9,156 nucleotides of DNA from an uncultured Lachnospiraceae bacterium (lineage in GTDB: Bacteria > Bacillota > Clostridia > Lachnospirales > Lachnospiraceae): NCBI GenBank assembly GCA_945492935.1, contig CALYVE010000049.1:1-9156 (forward strand). Reading direction: 5' to 3'. Under the pieces are notes generated by a model. The model ran no database searches. It was not told where the DNA came from and was given only the letters and a program-made list of their open reading frames with translations. Shown here piece by piece: positions 7,615 through 9,156 of the stretch (position 1 is its first letter; every line of letters begins with the position of its first letter). The position numbers and the translations under genes were made by a program.

Positions 7615-7639
7615 CATAATACTATTGTAATGGTAAATT
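7611..7639 (+). promoter_or_regulatory. Sigma-A-type promoter of the rplU-prp-rpmA unit
   Basis: A perfect -35 hexamer TTGACA sits at 7611-7616, a 17-base spacer follows, and the -10 hexamer TAAATT (4 of 6) at 7634-7639 is preceded by TGG, an extended -10 element. Transcription would start near the GGG at 7644-7646. The -35 box contains the TGA stop codon of the ribonuclease gene. This is the best promoter match I found in the window and fits the high expression expected for ribosomal proteins. Confidence 0.8.
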
Positions 7640-7643
7640 TAAT

Positions 7644-7711
7644 GGGTATGCCGCACAGTCATGGTAAAAGTCTGTCAAAAAACAGCACCTAAACTGGCGA
7701 GTAATGATAAT
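7644..7711 (+). ncRNA. Probable L21 leader (autoregulatory 5' UTR structure of rplU)
   Basis: About 80 bases separate the predicted transcription start from rplU. They can fold by hand into a nested stem. An outer helix pairs 7652-7659 (CGCACAGT) with 7693-7699 (ACTGGCG), seven pairs with one bulged A. An inner helix pairs GGT 7663-7665 with ACC 7687-7689. An apical hairpin pairs CTGT 7672-7675 with ACAG 7682-7685 around a six-base A-rich loop. The CTGT can instead pair with ACAG at 7655-7658, which would break both the outer helix and the apical hairpin. L21 leaders are a known class in Firmicutes, thought to let L21 repress its own operon. The position and structure fit, but I could not test it against a covariance model. 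The Shine-Dalgarno AGGAGG at 7712-7717 lies just outside the stem. Confidence 0.65.
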
Positions 7712-7725
7712 AGGAGGTAACCTAT

Positions 7726-8031
7726 ATGTACGCTATTATAGCAACAGGTGGAAAGCAGTACAAGGTAGCTGAAGGAGATATCATTAAAGTTGAAAAGCTT
7801 GCAGCAGAAGAAGGCGCTGAGGTATCTTTTGATGTAGTTGCAGTTAACACAGACAAAGATATGCTTTGTGGTGATGCATGCTCAAACGCTTCAGTAAAGG
7901 CAACTGTTCTTGGCGAAGGTAAAGGCAAGAAGGTAGTTGTTTACAAGTACAAGAGAAAGACTGGCTATCATAAGAAGCAGGGTCACAGACAGCCATATAC
8001 ACAGGTTAAGATTGAAGCAATTAATGCTTAA
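7726..8031 (+). CDS. rplU: 50S ribosomal protein L21
   Basis: A 101-residue protein of normal L21 length. It begins MYAIIATGGKQYKVAEGD, the standard N-terminus, and carries the L21 signature in the basic C-terminal part at residues 74-96 (KYKRKTGYHKKQGHRQPYTQ and on). L21 binds 23S rRNA in the large subunit. ATG 7726 stands 8 bases after AGGAGG at 7712-7717. It has its own promoter and a structured leader, and is followed 8 bases later by the Prp protease gene and then by L27, the standard Firmicutes order. Confidence 0.98.
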   Translation: MYAIIATGGKQYKVAEGDIIKVEKLAAEEGAEVSFDVVAVNTDKDMLCGDACSNASVKATVLGEGKGKKVVVYKYKRKTGYHKKQGHRQPYTQVKIEAINA

Positions 8032-8039
8032 TTGATACT

Positions 8040-8366
8040 ATGATTCAGGCAGATTTTATTAAAAATTCCAATCAAATAATAATAGGATTTCGTGTGAAGG
8101 GACATGCTGGGTATGATAAGTACAACAGAGATATTGTATGTGCAGCAGTATCCGCGCTTGTCACAAGTACCGTTAATTCGATTGAAGTTCATTCTTCAAC
8201 CAAGTTTGTCTATGAACAAGGCAAAGCCGGTAAGTTTCTATTCAAATTTACTGAACAACCGGATGAGATTGGCACAGTTTTAATTCATACGCTTGAGATG
8301 GCACTCGTTGGAGTCCAAAGCTCCTACGGAAAAAAGTATTTACAAGTACATTACAAGGAGGTGTAA
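8040..8366 (+). CDS. prp: Ribosomal-processing cysteine protease Prp
   Basis: A 108-residue protein of the Prp (YsxB) family. The catalytic pair is visible: H22 in VKGHAGYD and C34 in RDIVCAAVSAL, the same numbering as I recall for the Staphylococcus aureus enzyme. Prp removes the short N-terminal extension of L27, a step needed for ribosome function in Firmicutes, and its gene lies between rplU and rpmA, as here. The substrate encoded next door keeps the cleavage motif. ATG 8040 has no clear Shine-Dalgarno site in the 8-base gap after rplU, so translation probably depends on ribosomes finishing rplU and may be kept low relative to the two ribosomal proteins (inference). Its last codons contain the strong ribosome site of rpmA. 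Confidence 0.96.
   Translation: MIQADFIKNSNQIIIGFRVKGHAGYDKYNRDIVCAAVSALVTSTVNSIEVHSSTKFVYEQGKAGKFLFKFTEQPDEIGTVLIHTLEMALVGVQSSYGKKYLQVHYKEV
8355..8361 (+). promoter_or_regulatory. Shine-Dalgarno site of rpmA inside the end of prp
   Basis: AAGGAGG covers the Lys-Glu-Val codons just before the prp stop. It is 9 bases from ATG 8371 (L27) and 4 bases from an out-of-phase ATG at 8366 that overlaps the prp stop (TAATG) and reads only Met-Val-Cys-stop. The spacing and the protein family both support 8371 as the L27 start. Confidence 0.8.
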
Positions 8367-8370
8367 TGGT

Positions 8371-8661
8371 ATGTTAAGATTTGATTTACAGTTCTTCGCT
8401 CATAAGAAGGGTGTTGGTTCTACTAAGAACGGCAGAGATTCTGAGGCAAAGAGACTTGGCGCGAAGAGAGCAGACGGTCAGTTTGTTAAGGCTGGTAATA
8501 TATTATACAGACAGCGTGGAACAAAGATTCACCCGGGTGTGAATGTTGGTATCGGCGGTGATGACACATTGTTTGCGCTTGTAGACGGTGTTGTTCGTTT
8601 CGAGAGAAAGGGTAGAGATAAGAAGCAGGTTTCTATCTATCCTGTATCATCAGCTGAGTAA
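8371..8661 (+). CDS. rpmA: 50S ribosomal protein L27, Firmicutes-type precursor
   Basis: A 96-residue L27. The N-terminus MLRFDLQFFAHKKGVGSTKN has the Firmicutes extension MLRFDLQFF ending in FF before A10, the site cut by Prp, after which the mature protein begins AHKKG. The mature tail of L27 reaches the peptidyl transferase centre, which is why the extension must be removed. The GSTKNGRDSEAKRLGAKR block at residues 16-33 and GNILYRQRGTKIHPGVNVG further on are diagnostic. Start ATG 8371 is chosen because AAGGAGG at 8355-8361 is at proper distance and because the frame upstream, which stays open into prp, does not resemble L27. A terminator follows 16 bases after the stop. Confidence 0.98.
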   Translation: MLRFDLQFFAHKKGVGSTKNGRDSEAKRLGAKRADGQFVKAGNILYRQRGTKIHPGVNVGIGGDDTLFALVDGVVRFERKGRDKKQVSIYPVSSAE

Positions 8662-8677
8662 TATAGGACGTGAATTT

Positions 8678-8711
8678 GGGTTGTCACACGGATGTGCGAC
8701 AGCCCTTTTTT
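8678..8711 (+). terminator. Intrinsic terminator after rpmA
   Basis: An inverted repeat pairs 8678-8689 (GGGTTGTCACAC) with 8694-8705 (GTGCGACAGCCC) around the four-base loop GGAT. Twelve positions face each other, with ten Watson-Crick pairs, one G-U wobble and one A-C mismatch. It is followed by six T at 8706-8711. This is a classic rho-independent terminator and probably ends the rplU-prp-rpmA transcript; some read-through into obg is possible. Confidence 0.92.
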
Positions 8712-8742
8712 ACCTTTTTAAGATTAGTTCGGAGGTTTCGTT

Positions 8743-9156
8743 ATGTTTGCAGATAGAGCCAAAATATTTATTGCATCAGGAAAAGGTGGCGATGGTCACG
8801 TTTCTTTTCGTCGTGAACTTTATGTGCCGGATGGTGGTCCGGATGGTGGCGATGGTGGCAATGGCGGTAATGTAATATTTGTTGTTGATCCCGGTCTGAA
8901 TACGTTAACTGATTTTAGACATGTTCGAAAATATAAGGCAGAAGACGGCGAAGAAGGCGGCAAACGTAACTGTCATGGAGCAAACGGTAAGGATGTTATA
9001 TTAAAGGTACCGGCAGGTACTGTTGTAAAAGATTTTGAAACCGGTAAAGTTATTCTGGATATGTCGAACCGTACGGAGCCGGTTGTTTTACTGAAGGGTG
9101 GCCGAGGCGGAAAGGGTAACAGACAGTATGTTGCTTGCGTTATGCAGGCACCAAAA
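8743..9156 (+). CDS. obg: Obg-family GTPase (ObgE/CgtA), 3' partial
   Basis: The first 138 codons of obg, running off the right edge. The sequence MFADRAKIFIASGKGGDGHVS and the glycine-rich stretch at residues 31-42 (GGPDGGDGGNGG), then VIFVVDPGLNTLTDFR at 44-59, KVPAGTVVKD at 88-97 and LLKGGRGGKGN at 116-126, make up the Obg N-terminal fold typical of the family. The GTPase domain is outside the window. Obg binds the 50S subunit and helps its late assembly, and has links to the stringent response. ATG 8743 follows GGAGG at 8731-8735. It is the customary downstream neighbour of rpmA, but here a strong terminator lies between them, so it may rely on read-through or its own promoter. Confidence 0.97.
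   Translation, partial: MFADRAKIFIASGKGGDGHVSFRRELYVPDGGPDGGDGGNGGNVIFVVDPGLNTLTDFRHVRKYKAEDGEEGGKRNCHGANGKDVILKVPAGTVVKDFETGKVILDMSNRTEPVVLLKGGRGGKGNRQYVACVMQAPK

Noticed and set aside
8588..8875. Plus-strand open frame of 95 codons across the end of rpmA, the terminator and the start of obg
   Set aside because: It crosses a strong terminator and overlaps two certain genes in another frame. Its Met/Val-rich tail is just the glycine-codon repeats of obg read out of frame.
8826..8875. Repetitive GATGGTGG-like units suggesting a tandem repeat
   Set aside because: They encode the conserved glycine-rich stretch of the Obg N-terminal domain, so codon repetition explains them.

Overview
The window looks like ordinary chromosome from an AT-rich Gram-positive Clostridia bacterium, most likely a member of the Lachnospiraceae. 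The grounds are the codon use, strong Shine-Dalgarno sites, every gene on the plus strand with tiny gaps or overlaps, an L27 with a cleavable N-terminal extension next to a Prp protease, and an L21 leader. The genus assignment is inference; no rRNA is present. No mobile element, CRISPR array, tRNA or phage gene was seen.

Positions 1-3856 hold a run of metabolic and poorly understood genes: the C-terminal ACT domain of a threonine ammonia-lyase (cut by the window edge), an ASKHA-fold protein resembling the ATPase part of corrinoid reductive activators but lacking their ferredoxin domain, a YycJ/WalJ-like metallo-beta-lactamase-fold hydrolase, and the conserved pair of a small ACT protein (UPF0237) and a UPF0210 protein. 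Spacings range from a 1-base overlap to about 40 bases, so co-transcription is plausible.

Positions 3869-7614 hold a B12-binding-type radical SAM protein (TIGR03960-like), its partner (TIGR03936/DUF2344-like) that begins at an overlapping TTG codon, and a short RNase E/G family ribonuclease that keeps its catalytic and 5'-sensor residues but ends before the zinc-link.

From 7611 on, a good sigma-A promoter, whose -35 box overlaps the ribonuclease stop codon, drives a structured leader and rplU-prp-rpmA (L21, the protease that trims L27, and L27). The unit closes with a strong intrinsic terminator at 8678-8711. The GTPase gene obg then begins and runs off the right edge. L21, L27, Prp and Obg all serve the large ribosomal subunit, and the ribonuclease upstream fits an RNA-processing and ribosome theme. 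The most under-explained parts are the radical SAM pair, the ferredoxin-less ASKHA protein and the UPF0237/UPF0210 pair. I see conserved but uncharacterised families rather than a clearly new system.
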